NCBI GenBank assembly: GCA_947624665.1
Contig: CANQLK010000025.1
Coordinates: 1-15,581, forward strand
Direction: 5' to 3'
Source: Candidatus Gastranaerophilales bacterium
GTDB taxonomy: Bacteria; Cyanobacteriota; Vampirovibrionia; Gastranaerophilales; Gastranaerophilaceae
Length of the DNA stretch: 15,581 nt
In this document: in pieces, positions 1 to 6,956 of the stretch
How positions within the stretch are numbered: position 1 is the stretch's first letter
How the letters are laid out: every line of letters starts with the position of its first letter
Program-made: the position numbers and the translations under genes
The notes under the pieces: model-generated
Database searches by the model: none
Told to the model about the DNA's origin: nothing
Seen by the model: only the letters and a program-made list of their open reading frames with translations

Positions 1-422
1 GCCTGTTCAAATTCTTCAATAAGTTTTTTGTCGGAATAGAAAACGGTTGGTTTATCGGGATTTTTACCCGTACACATATACCCTCTTGCATATCCTATGG
101 CAGATACATCAAAATCATATTGTACAAGTTCACTGCCTGCAACTATATCGCCTACTTTTAAGCCTGAGGCTATTCCGCCTGCAATCCCCGTATTTATTAT
201 AAAATTCGGATTAAATTTATCAATAATATACTGCGTGCATAAAGCTGCATTGACTTTTCCTACTCCGCTTTTTACCAGAACTATATTGTGTCCGTGTAAA
301 GTTCCTGTATTTATTGTTAATTCACCGTGTTTTATTTCTTCTCGGTTATTCAGTTTCGCTTTTAATACACTGACTTCGCAGTCCATAGCACCTATTATGC
401 CGATGGTGTATTTATTGTTCAT
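1..422 (-). CDS. mtnN: 5'-methylthioadenosine/S-adenosylhomocysteine nucleosidase (3' end missing)
   Basis: This enzyme cleaves adenine from S-adenosylhomocysteine and methylthioadenosine. The S-ribosylhomocysteine it makes is the substrate of LuxS, encoded just upstream. About 140 N-terminal residues are visible and the C-terminal part lies off the window, so the catalytic aspartate of the family cannot be checked. Seen: the start IGIIGAMDCEV, in which Glu16 matches the conserved catalytic Glu12 of the E. coli enzyme; the SGVGKVNAA segment; NTGIAGG (ribose-binding loop); and GLKVGDIV followed by an FDVSAIGYARG segment, all typical of MtnN/Pfs. The ATG at 422-420 overlaps the end of luxS by 11 bases, which implies translational coupling. 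The family call is firm. Only the missing end is uncertain. Confidence 0.93.
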   Translation of the reverse strand, partial: MNNKYTIGIIGAMDCEVSVLKAKLNNREEIKHGELTINTGTLHGHNIVLVKSGVGKVNAALCTQYIIDKFNPNFIINTGIAGGIASGLKVGDIVAGSELVQYDFDVSAIGYARGYMCTGKNPDKPTVFYSDKKLIEEFEQ

Positions 423-879
423 ATATCATTTTCTCCTCAGTCCAGTTTTTTAAAACTTCAAGCATATCAGAAGCTATTGATTTAGCACCTTTTAAATCAT
501 GTTCCAAGTAATTTCCGCATTCTTCTTTATTGGTTCCGGGGATTTTACCTTCGAAGTTTTTTATAAATTCAAAACTTTCTTTTATTATTTCAAGTGCTTC
601 GTTGTGGCTTATTTTGTTTCTTACAAGAAAATAAAATCCCGTTCTGCAACCCATAGGGCCTATGTATATAATGTTTTCGGAATATTTGGTATTTCTTGCA
701 TAAGTTGCAAAAAGATGCTCAAAACTATGCATTGCTGCATTTTGAAGGTAGTCATTTTCTTCATTGTTTGGTTTCTTCATTCTGATGTCATAGGTGACTA
801 TATCGCCATCTATTCTTGATATATACATTCCTTTTTTTAATTTATTATGGTTAACTTTAAAGCTCGCAATAGTTTCCAT
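412..879 (-). CDS. luxS: S-ribosylhomocysteine lyase LuxS
   Basis: LuxS converts S-ribosylhomocysteine to homocysteine and 4,5-dihydroxy-2,3-pentanedione, the precursor of autoinducer-2. The protein has 155 residues, the normal size. The metal site is complete: HSFEH (His51, Glu54, His55) and Cys121 in ECGNYLEHD. The catalytic cysteine is Cys78 in GPMGCRTGFYF. The start at 879 follows a strong GGAGG site. It sits 14 bases after cysK and overlaps the next gene, mtnN, so the two detoxification steps for S-adenosylhomocysteine are encoded as a pair. Presence of luxS does not by itself prove quorum sensing, since the gene also serves methyl-cycle recycling. Confidence 0.97.
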   Translation of the reverse strand: METIASFKVNHNKLKKGMYISRIDGDIVTYDIRMKKPNNEENDYLQNAAMHSFEHLFATYARNTKYSENIIYIGPMGCRTGFYFLVRNKISHNEALEIIKESFEFIKNFEGKIPGTNKEECGNYLEHDLKGAKSIASDMLEVLKNWTEEKMIYEQ

Positions 880-893
880 TAACTAACCTCCGA

Positions 894-1823
894 TTAATCC
901 GAAAACATTGGTGAAGAAAGGTATCTTTCGCCTGTATCGGGCAAAAGTACAACTATAACTTTATTTACGTTTTCAGCTCGTTTCGCTATTTTAATAGCGG
1001 CAAAAAGCGCAGCACCCGCTGAAATCCCCGAAAGAATTCCTTCTTTTCTTGCAAGTTCTCTGCCTTGTCTTAAAGCTTCTTCGTCTTCTACCGTAATAAC
1101 TTCATCTATAATTTCGGTATTTAAATTTTTCGGAATAAATCCTGCACCTATTCCCTGAATTTTGTGAGAACCTGAAATACCTTTTGATATAACGGGTGAA
1201 CCTGATGGCTCAACAGCTATAATCTTTATATCGGGATTCTTTGATTTAAGATATTCTCCCGTGCCTGAAATTGTACCGCCGGTTCCTACTCCTGCTACGA
1301 AATAATCAATTTTTCCTTCGGTGTCCTCCCAAATTTCAACGCCTGTAGTTAATTTATGTATCTGTGGATTAGCGGGATTATCGAATTGGCTCGGGATAAA
1401 ACTGTTCGGTATTGTTTTTGCAAGCTCTTGAGCCTTCTCGATTGCACCTTTCATACCTTTTGCACCTTCCGTTAGTACGATTTCGGCTCCGTAGGCTTGT
1501 AAAAGCTTTCTGCGCTCTATACTCATGGTTTCGGGCATGGTTAATATAATTCTGTATCCTTTTGAAGCAGCAACAGCGGCTAAACCTATGCCTGTATTCC
1601 CGCTTGTCGGCTCTATTATTACTGAATCTTTTTTTAATAATCCTTTTTCTTGTGCATCTTTTATCATAGCTGTAGCAACTCTGTCTTTTACGCTGCCTGC
1701 GGGATTGAAAAACTCAAGCTTTGCTATGATTTTATTATTCAGATTATATTCTTTTTCTATATTTGAAAGATTCATTAACGGAGTTTTTCCCGTTAATTCG
1801 GTAATATCATTATAGATTTTCAT
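894..1823 (-). CDS. cysK: Cysteine synthase (O-acetylserine sulfhydrylase)
   Basis: A PLP enzyme of fold type II that makes cysteine from O-acetylserine and sulfide. It has 309 residues, the usual CysK length. Seen: the Schiff-base lysine Lys46 in NPAGSVKDR; the substrate loop TSGNTG at 73-78; the QFDNPANP segment near 146-153; the phosphate-binding loop GVGTGGT at 178-184; HKIQGIGAGF near 220-229; and SGISAGAA near 265-272. The ATG at 1823 follows AGGAG and lies 12 bases after gatB. Because it is next to luxS and mtnN it could instead act in methionine-to-cysteine conversion, like the O-acetylserine-dependent cystathionine synthase of the same fold. No mccB partner is visible, and the motifs fit ordinary CysK better. 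Confidence 0.93.
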   Translation of the reverse strand: MKIYNDITELTGKTPLMNLSNIEKEYNLNNKIIAKLEFFNPAGSVKDRVATAMIKDAQEKGLLKKDSVIIEPTSGNTGIGLAAVAASKGYRIILTMPETMSIERRKLLQAYGAEIVLTEGAKGMKGAIEKAQELAKTIPNSFIPSQFDNPANPQIHKLTTGVEIWEDTEGKIDYFVAGVGTGGTISGTGEYLKSKNPDIKIIAVEPSGSPVISKGISGSHKIQGIGAGFIPKNLNTEIIDEVITVEDEEALRQGRELARKEGILSGISAGAALFAAIKIAKRAENVNKVIVVLLPDTGERYLSSPMFSD

Positions 1824-1835
1824 ATTTTTCTCCTA

Positions 1836-3296
1836 TTAGCCGTTTAATGCATCTTTTAACATTTTATTAAGCAATTGAGGATTAGCTCTCCCTTGAGTTT
1901 CTTTCATAACCTGACCTACAAAGAAACCGAAAAGCTTATCTTTTCCGCCTCTATAAAGTTCAACCTGTGAAGGATTATTGGCAATAACTTTATCAATAAC
2001 TGATTTTAAAGCACCTTCATCGGAAATTACGCTTAAACCTTGCTTTTCAACAATGTCTTTAGCACTTCCGCCTTCTTTTAATAATGTTACTACTATTTGC
2101 TTACCTATATTGTTTGAGATAGCACCTGAAGTAACTAAATTTATAAGCTCTGCAAATGATTCGGGCGTTAATTTGGTTTCATTTATGCTTAATTTTTCTT
2201 CTTTTAAGTATGCGGCTATTTCTTTCATTAAAAAGTTGTCAGCCGTTTTTGGGTCGGCTTTCAGTTCAATCGCTTTATCATAGAAATATGCGATATCCTG
2301 CTGTTCCACAAGAACATTTGCATCATAAGGAGTTAAACCGTAAGAAACATAGCGTTCTCTTCTATGTTTGGGCAGTTCGGGCATGTTTTGCGCTACTTCG
2401 TTTACCCATTCTCTTGAGATTTCCAGCGGCATTAAATCAGGCTCAGGGAAATATCTGTAATCATGCGCATCTTCTTTACCTCTCATTGACCTTGTAACAC
2501 CTTCATTATCATCCCATAATCTTGTTTCCTGAACGACTTCTTCGCCTGCTTCAACTATGTCTATTTGTCTGTCTATTTCATATTCAATAGCTCTTTGAAG
2601 CGCTCTAAAGCTGTTAACATTTTTTATTTCGGCTCTTGTACCAAATTCTTTCTGTCCTATCGGTCGAACTGAAATATTAGCGTCACATCTCATAGAGCCT
2701 TCTTCTAAGTTTCCGTCGCAGACTCCTATGTATCTTAAAATGGTTCTAAGTTCTTCCATATATGCTCTTGCTTCATCGGATGAGCGCATATCAGGCTCCG
2801 ATACTATTTCTAATAGAGGAGTTCCGGCTCTATTTAAATCAACCAAAGAATAACTTGAACCTGCTATGCCTGTTGAACCCATGTGAACAAGCTTTCCTGC
2901 ATCTTCTTCAAGATGAGCTCTTGTTATTCCTATTCTTTTACCTTCTATTTCAATGTAACCGTTTACACAAATAGGCTGATCATATTGTGATATTTGATAT
3001 CCTTTCGGTAAATCCGGATAAAAATATTGTTTTCTGTCGAATTTGCAATATTGAGGTATTGTACAGTTTAATGCCAAACCCGTTAAAATGCCCATATTAA
3101 CGCATTCTTTGTTTAAAACAGGCAAGACACCGGGCATGCCGAGTGTTATAGGACTTATCTGCGTATTTTGTTCGTTCCCGAACTCTGTTGAATCGCATGC
3201 AAATATTTTTGACTTCGTTTTCAGCTGTGCGTGTACTTCTAAACCTATTACAACTTCATATTTTTTTCGTAATTCTTCCATTGTTTGTGCCGGCAT
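1836..3296 (-). CDS. gatB: Asp-tRNA(Asn)/Glu-tRNA(Gln) amidotransferase subunit B
   Basis: GatB is the kinase/transamidase subunit of the GatCAB complex, which converts mischarged Glu-tRNA(Gln) or Asp-tRNA(Asn) to the amidated form in organisms lacking the direct synthetase. It has 486 residues, normal length. Seen: GLEVHAQL near residue 18; DRKQYFYPDLPKGYQISQ near 87-104; HLEEDAGK near 132; DLNRAGTPLLEIVSEPD near 153-169; and a helical C-terminal tail domain that contacts tRNA in the family. The ATG at 3296 follows GAGGG at a good distance. The internal Met6 has no such site, so the longer form is chosen. gatA and gatC are not in the window. It is the first gene of the minus-strand operon with cysK, luxS and mtnN. 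Confidence 0.97.
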   Translation of the reverse strand: MPAQTMEELRKKYEVVIGLEVHAQLKTKSKIFACDSTEFGNEQNTQISPITLGMPGVLPVLNKECVNMGILTGLALNCTIPQYCKFDRKQYFYPDLPKGYQISQYDQPICVNGYIEIEGKRIGITRAHLEEDAGKLVHMGSTGIAGSSYSLVDLNRAGTPLLEIVSEPDMRSSDEARAYMEELRTILRYIGVCDGNLEEGSMRCDANISVRPIGQKEFGTRAEIKNVNSFRALQRAIEYEIDRQIDIVEAGEEVVQETRLWDDNEGVTRSMRGKEDAHDYRYFPEPDLMPLEISREWVNEVAQNMPELPKHRRERYVSYGLTPYDANVLVEQQDIAYFYDKAIELKADPKTADNFLMKEIAAYLKEEKLSINETKLTPESFAELINLVTSGAISNNIGKQIVVTLLKEGGSAKDIVEKQGLSVISDEGALKSVIDKVIANNPSQVELYRGGKDKLFGFFVGQVMKETQGRANPQLLNKMLKDALNG

Positions 3297-3355
3297 ATTA
3301 TTACCCTCTATTTGTATATTCTCTAAAATAATATCATGAAAAGGATTTTGATTAA

Positions 3356-3361
3356 ATTATA
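3356..3361 (-). promoter_or_regulatory. Possible promoter of the gatB-cysK-luxS-mtnN operon (-10 box)
   Basis: A perfect TATAAT lies on the minus strand about 60 bases upstream of the gatB start. The best -35 candidate is TTTTCA, 19 bases further upstream, which is a weak and slightly distant match. The rest of the 165-base gap between gatB and the next gene is AT-rich and shows no other convincing signal. Confidence 0.4.
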
Positions 3362-3461
3362 AAATCTGTTAATTTTTATTTGAAAAATAATAAATATAAT
3401 AAGAATTGATTGAAGCCGATTACGCAGTACAGTAATAACTTGCTATGTAATATATTCTGCC

Positions 3462-4958
3462 TTATTTATACTCTATATACATCGCATTTCGTGCAGGACA
3501 ATAACTTCTTCCTCCGCAATTTTTTTCTTTCCCGCCAATAATAATTGACTTAGTTTTACTAATATTAAAATAATCAGAAGGGTATATGTATTTTAATACA
3601 GGCCCCTCTTCAATTATTTGTTTGTTATAATCAACAAAAATTGTTCTGGAAAAAATATTCTCATATTGAGCGCCATAAGTACTATTTCTAATAATTAAGA
3701 AACAATTTCCTGATAATTTTAATATTTTTAAATCTTCTATATTATCTACTAATAATATGTTTTTTATTTCATTCAAAAAACGGTTTATAAAAATATGATT
3801 TTGATTTTGTAATTTTTCATTTTGATTTATAAATTTATTTTCAGAATTACTAAAAATATAACCTGTTGTTTTATTTAAAAATAAAATGTCATTATTTTCC
3901 AGTTTAATATCAAAAATATTATCTTTAAAAATATCAATATTTTTTTCCGAACTAAAGCTATTTGTTTGAGGATTATATATTTCTATATGATCCCATATAA
4001 TATTAGAAAACTTACGGTTTCTTATGGGAATTATTATTTTGCCATTTTCTAAAACTCTTATATCTTCAGGATTTGGAAAATATTTTGGCATAATATTAAA
4101 ATCTGAGAATTTTTCAAGAGTAAATGTTGATAAATTTAATATATATAACTTTTCATCTTTAGTTATTTCTGCAATATCTCGTTTCTTTTCCCAATAATGC
4201 GGATCTGAATTATTAGATATATATAATAAATTACCATAATATTTACATAGAAAACGATATTCTTTATCTTTGTCTATATTTGGATATTTATATTCATATT
4301 CTTTTTTGTTAAAGTCATAAATTTGTATTTTTTTGTATGTTAAATTTAATGGAAAAAATACTATTTTATTGTCAACTGTTTTTATAATATCGTAAAATGA
4401 CTGTTCATTATAACTTTGTTTAATTTTATGGAATTTATTCGTTTCTATTTCATATAATTCGAAAACATCTTTATCTACATATTTTGCACCTTGTAGTTTG
4501 CTTCTTAAATTTTTAATTAATGAATATTTTCCATAACCACGTTTTGCTACAAATAAATATCCATTTTCTAAATTTAATATTTTATTAGAATATGAAGGAT
4601 AATTTATATTTGAATTGTTATATATACAAACAGGTTTATTCCAACAGGCAATTGCCGGACTGTTCTTTATAGCAACAACAACATTATTAAATATGAAATT
4701 TAAAACAGCATAAGAACAAATTACAATTGTTGCAGAAACAAAAAATCTTTTAACAGCTAATTTTCTTTTTAATTTATTATACAAATCTATTTGGTCTTGC
4801 CATTCAAATTTATCATTCGGAAAAAGTTCTGTCATATCTTTTGGTAAATCTTTTCCCCATATTTTTTGCCATAAAAATTTCATTTGCTCTAACACCAAAT
4901 TTCGCCAACTTTGTTTATTAACTTTTTCCTGATTTATATTTTCTTTATCAATGCTCAT
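3462..4958 (-). CDS. Membrane-anchored propeller-like protein of unknown function
   Basis: I do not recognise this gene. The 498-residue product has a charged cytoplasmic-looking N-terminus (about 1-70, rich in Lys, Glu and Trp). One transmembrane segment follows at about 71-94, and then a long domain that should lie outside the membrane. That domain repeats short beta-strand units of the type 'leu-x-asn-gly-x-ile-x-ile' (NLENGYLFVA, VLENGKIIIPI, KLENNDILFL) and ends with KSIIIGG, reminiscent of kelch or other beta-propeller blades. The start at 4958 is chosen because it follows AGGTG at the right distance and sits just downstream of a promoter. An in-frame ATG at 5087 would put the promoter inside the gene. 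Codons are strikingly A/T-rich, more so than in both flanking operons, which suggests an accessory gene. Expression may be phase-variable (see the promoter entry). Confidence 0.75.
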   Translation of the reverse strand: MSIDKENINQEKVNKQSWRNLVLEQMKFLWQKIWGKDLPKDMTELFPNDKFEWQDQIDLYNKLKRKLAVKRFFVSATIVICSYAVLNFIFNNVVVAIKNSPAIACWNKPVCIYNNSNINYPSYSNKILNLENGYLFVAKRGYGKYSLIKNLRSKLQGAKYVDKDVFELYEIETNKFHKIKQSYNEQSFYDIIKTVDNKIVFFPLNLTYKKIQIYDFNKKEYEYKYPNIDKDKEYRFLCKYYGNLLYISNNSDPHYWEKKRDIAEITKDEKLYILNLSTFTLEKFSDFNIMPKYFPNPEDIRVLENGKIIIPIRNRKFSNIIWDHIEIYNPQTNSFSSEKNIDIFKDNIFDIKLENNDILFLNKTTGYIFSNSENKFINQNEKLQNQNHIFINRFLNEIKNILLVDNIEDLKILKLSGNCFLIIRNSTYGAQYENIFSRTIFVDYNKQIIEEGPVLKYIYPSDYFNISKTKSIIIGGKEKNCGGRSYCPARNAMYIEYK

Positions 4959-4986
4959 AAAAACACCTAAACTTGTAAACGAAGTA

Positions 4987-5017
4987 ATTATAACATTTTT
5001 ACCCCCCCCCAATGCAA
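4987..5017 (-). promoter_or_regulatory. Candidate phase-variable promoter with a G9 tract in its spacer
   Basis: On the minus strand an extended -10 box, TGTTATAAT (4995-4987), lies 28 bases before the ATG at 4958. A -35-like TTGCAT lies at 5017-5012. The 19-base spacer contains nine consecutive G residues (C at 5002-5010 on the plus strand). Loss of two G would give the optimal 17-base spacing. A homopolymer in this place is the known layout of slipped-strand phase-variable promoters, for example porA of Neisseria. The sequence directly shows the boxes and the tract; the switching is inferred. Confidence 0.65.
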
Positions 5018-5073
5018 GTTTACAGATTTTCTTTTTATTCAATAAATTAATAAAAAAATTAAATTTAGATTTA

Positions 5074-5093
5074 TGTGTAACATACAATACACA
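5074..5093. repeat. Inverted repeat TGTGTA / TACACA
   Basis: A perfect six-base inverted repeat (5074-5079 and 5088-5093) with an eight-base loop. It lies in the divergent intergenic region just beyond the first palindromic operator-like copy. It may be part of a regulator-binding site or only chance in AT-rich DNA. Confidence 0.35.
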
Positions 5094-5203
5094 CGAAATA
5101 ATTTGTGTGTAAAAAAATTAAGAAAATTACTCACAAATAAATTTGTGTAACCCATGTTACCTGCAAATAAATTTGTGTGTAAAAATATTGAAAAAATTGC
5201 CCA
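5089..5203. repeat. Three palindromic direct repeats, candidate operators for the fic promoter
   Basis: Three copies of a palindromic core, CAAATAAATTTG or close to it, are centred near 5100, 5139.5 and 5169.5. The middle copy is a perfect inverted repeat, CACAAAT-AA-ATTTGTG (5132-5147). The first is ACACACGAAAT-A-ATTTGTGTGT (5089-5110), with one extra base in the left arm. The outer copies continue into similar A-rich tails (AATTACTCAC and AATTGCCCAT), so the repeat unit is near 40 bases. A further inverted repeat, GTAAC-CCAT-GTTAC, lies at 5147-5160. The third unit runs into the -35 box of the fic promoter, as expected for a repressor site. A likely binder is the C-terminal DNA-binding region of Fic itself, but that is inference. 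Confidence 0.6.
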
Positions 5204-5225
5204 TAAATTTATTTTTTGTTATAAT
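5197..5225 (+). promoter_or_regulatory. Promoter of the Fic gene
   Basis: TTGCCC (5197-5202), a 17-base spacer and TATAAT (5220-5225) preceded by TG at 5217-5218 make an extended -10 promoter. It ends 19 bases before the ATG at 5245. The same nine-base extended -10, TGTTATAAT, is used by the divergent gene. Confidence 0.65.
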
Positions 5226-5244
5226 TTATATATTGGAGATTATT

Positions 5245-6354
5245 ATGTTAAATAAACCGGCTAAACCTAAAAAAATAGCTGATATAGAAATCAATTTCAA
5301 TGATTTTATTGTATTAATCGGTAAATCACACTCGGCATTATCAAATTATAACGGTGCATTAAGTCATTTAGTCAATCCTAAAATTTTATTAGCACCAATG
5401 ACAACAAAAGAATCAACTATGTCATCTAAAATTGAGGGTACTCAAGCAACTTTTACAGAAGTTTTACAACATGAAGCAGGTGAAAATTTTAATACATATA
5501 AAAATCAAGAAATTTTGGAAGTTTTGAATTACCGCTCAGCAATGGAATATGCAACGGAACTGTTACAAAAACGACCATTTATTCACTTAAATATGATTAA
5601 AGATATTCACAAAGTATTATTAAGCGGAGTCAGAGGTGAAAACAAAGCAAGAGGAGAATTTAGAAAAATTCAGAATTGGATTGGACCTAAAAATTCTACG
5701 ATAGAAACCGCTTCTTTTGTTCCGCCTGCACCTAATGAAATCTCGAATTATTTAGATGAATGGGAAAAATTTATTAATTCCGATTTTGATGATTTACTTG
5801 TACAACTTGCAATCGTACATGCTCAATTTGAAATTATACATCCGTTTCTTGACGGTAATGGACGTTTAGGTCGTTTATTAATTCCGATTTTCTTATATTC
5901 AAAAGATTATCTTTCTCAGCCAATTTTTTATTTAAGTGAATATTTTGAAAATCATAGAGAAGAATATTATAACAATCTTAGAAATATAACAGCAGAAAAT
6001 AACTGGCAAGATTGGATAAAATTTTTCTTAAACGCGATAATAGAACAATCAAAAATCAATACTCAAAAAATTAATCAAATACTTGAACTTTCACATAGTA
6101 TGAAAAATGTTATTCAAGAAACAACAAAATCTCAATATACATCAAATATAATAGATACAATATTCTCAAAACCGATATTTACAACTACAACTTTTTCAAA
6201 ATTTGCAAATATACCAAACAGAAAAACAGCTAATTCAATTTTACAAAAACTTGCGGAAAGAAATGTTGTTAAACTGGAAAGAGAAGCAAGCGGAAACAGA
6301 AGTAACTTATATGTATTCCAAAAGTTATTAGATATTATTGATGGAGATAACTAA
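5245..6354 (+). CDS. Fic-domain protein AMP-transferase with C-terminal helix-turn-helix
   Basis: Fic enzymes transfer AMP, or a related group, from a nucleotide to hydroxyl side chains of target proteins. The 369-residue product has an N-terminal Fic_N-type region (about 1-100). It carries the inhibitory motif S60-SKI-E64-G, the class II autoinhibition signature (S/T-xxx-E-G/N). The beta-hairpin flap GEFRKIQNWIG lies near 137-147, and the complete catalytic loop HPFLDGNGRLGR at 199-210, with His199 and both arginines. A C-terminal segment (about 300-369) looks like a winged helix. The start at 5245 follows GGAG; an in-frame ATG at 5143 is rejected because it lies within the operator repeats. 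No separate antitoxin gene is seen, which fits the intramolecular inhibitor. The domain layout resembles Shewanella SoFic. Confidence 0.92.
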   Translation: MLNKPAKPKKIADIEINFNDFIVLIGKSHSALSNYNGALSHLVNPKILLAPMTTKESTMSSKIEGTQATFTEVLQHEAGENFNTYKNQEILEVLNYRSAMEYATELLQKRPFIHLNMIKDIHKVLLSGVRGENKARGEFRKIQNWIGPKNSTIETASFVPPAPNEISNYLDEWEKFINSDFDDLLVQLAIVHAQFEIIHPFLDGNGRLGRLLIPIFLYSKDYLSQPIFYLSEYFENHREEYYNNLRNITAENNWQDWIKFFLNAIIEQSKINTQKINQILELSHSMKNVIQETTKSQYTSNIIDTIFSKPIFTTTTFSKFANIPNRKTANSILQKLAERNVVKLEREASGNRSNLYVFQKLLDIIDGDN

Positions 6355-6405
6355 TACAAAAGTATCAAGTTATCACAATATAAGACAGTTTGAGATTAAG
6401 AATTG

Positions 6406-6427
6406 CCCAACGATACAGCGCTTTGGG
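6406..6427. terminator. Weak hairpin between the convergent fic and rsmD genes
   Basis: CCCAA and TTGGG (6406-6410 and 6423-6427) form a short stem with a 12-base loop. It is followed on the plus strand by a TTTAATTTAT run. It sits in the 74-base gap between two converging genes, where a terminator is expected. The stem is short and the T run is broken, so this is only a candidate. Confidence 0.3.
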
Positions 6428-6428
6428 T

Positions 6429-6956
6429 TTAATTTATAAATGTTATCAATTTATTACCGTATTTCTTTTCTTTAATCAGTTTAAAACCATCAAAATTAAT
6501 ATTTTTTGTTTCGGGGTGTTCAAGGATTATAATTCCGTCTTTATTTAAAATATTATTTTCTTTTATTATTTTTAATGATTTTTCATATAAATCAGACTCA
6601 TAAGGCGGATCTATAAATATTACGTCAGCTTTTACATTCACTTTTAAAATGTTTTTTAAAGTATCACCGATGTATAATTCGGGTGTTAATTTAAGAGATT
6701 TAAAAGCATTGATAACAGCAAGTGCTGTTTTTTTATCTTTTTCAAACGTAATAACTCTAAATCCTCTTGAAAGAGCTTCAAGGCTCATTATTCCGCTTCC
6801 TGCAAATAAATCAAAAAAAACTTTTCCGCTTGGTTCTGTTTGGGTTAACAAAGAATTAAATATTCCCTGCCGTGTTTTTGATAATGTGGGTTTTATGTTC
6901 TCATATTCAGGTGTTTTTATTTTGAGAGAGTTATATTTTCCGCCCGTTATCTGCAT
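6429..6956 (-). CDS. rsmD: 16S rRNA (guanine-N2)-methyltransferase RsmD
   Basis: RsmD methylates G966 (E. coli numbering) of 16S rRNA, using S-adenosylmethionine. At 175 residues it is close to the usual 180-200. Seen: ITGGKY at the start; PTLSKTRQGIFNSL near 23-36; the SAM-binding FDLFAGSG at 48-55; the acidic ribose-binding Glu in TFEKD near 72; and the catalytic DPPY at 116-119. The ATG overlaps the stop of the preceding gene by one base (TAATG), so translation is probably coupled. It is the last gene of the gmk operon in the window. The usual neighbour coaD (phosphopantetheine adenylyltransferase) is absent here, although coaBC is in the same operon. Confidence 0.93.
   Translation of the reverse strand: MQITGGKYNSLKIKTPEYENIKPTLSKTRQGIFNSLLTQTEPSGKVFFDLFAGSGIMSLEALSRGFRVITFEKDKKTALAVINAFKSLKLTPELYIGDTLKNILKVNVKADVIFIDPPYESDLYEKSLKIIKENNILNKDGIIILEHPETKNINFDGFKLIKEKKYGNKLITFIN

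Noticed and set aside
1525..1815. Open frame antisense to cysK
   Set aside because: It is the shadow of a conserved gene, with no ribosome site or recognisable protein pattern. Other frames opposite gatB, coaBC, gmk and the polyferredoxin were discarded for the same reason.
3297..3461. RNA gene or riboswitch upstream of gatB
   Set aside because: The 165 bases show only short weak stems and a -10 box, with no tRNA-like or T-box-like sequence.
4956..5087. Upstream start for the propeller-like protein at 5087
   Set aside because: It would place the G9 tract and a near-perfect extended -10 box inside the coding region and lacks a ribosome site, whereas the ATG at 4958 has AGGTG. If real, the G tract would instead switch the reading frame.
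5089..5203. CRISPR-like short repeats
   Set aside because: Only three imperfect palindromic copies with similar, not unique, intervening sequence, directly upstream of a promoter. They fit operators better than an array, and there is no cas gene.
5143..5244. Upstream in-frame ATG for the Fic gene at 5143
   Set aside because: The extra 34 residues would be encoded by the operator repeats and the promoter, and the ATG at 5245 has GGAG in front.
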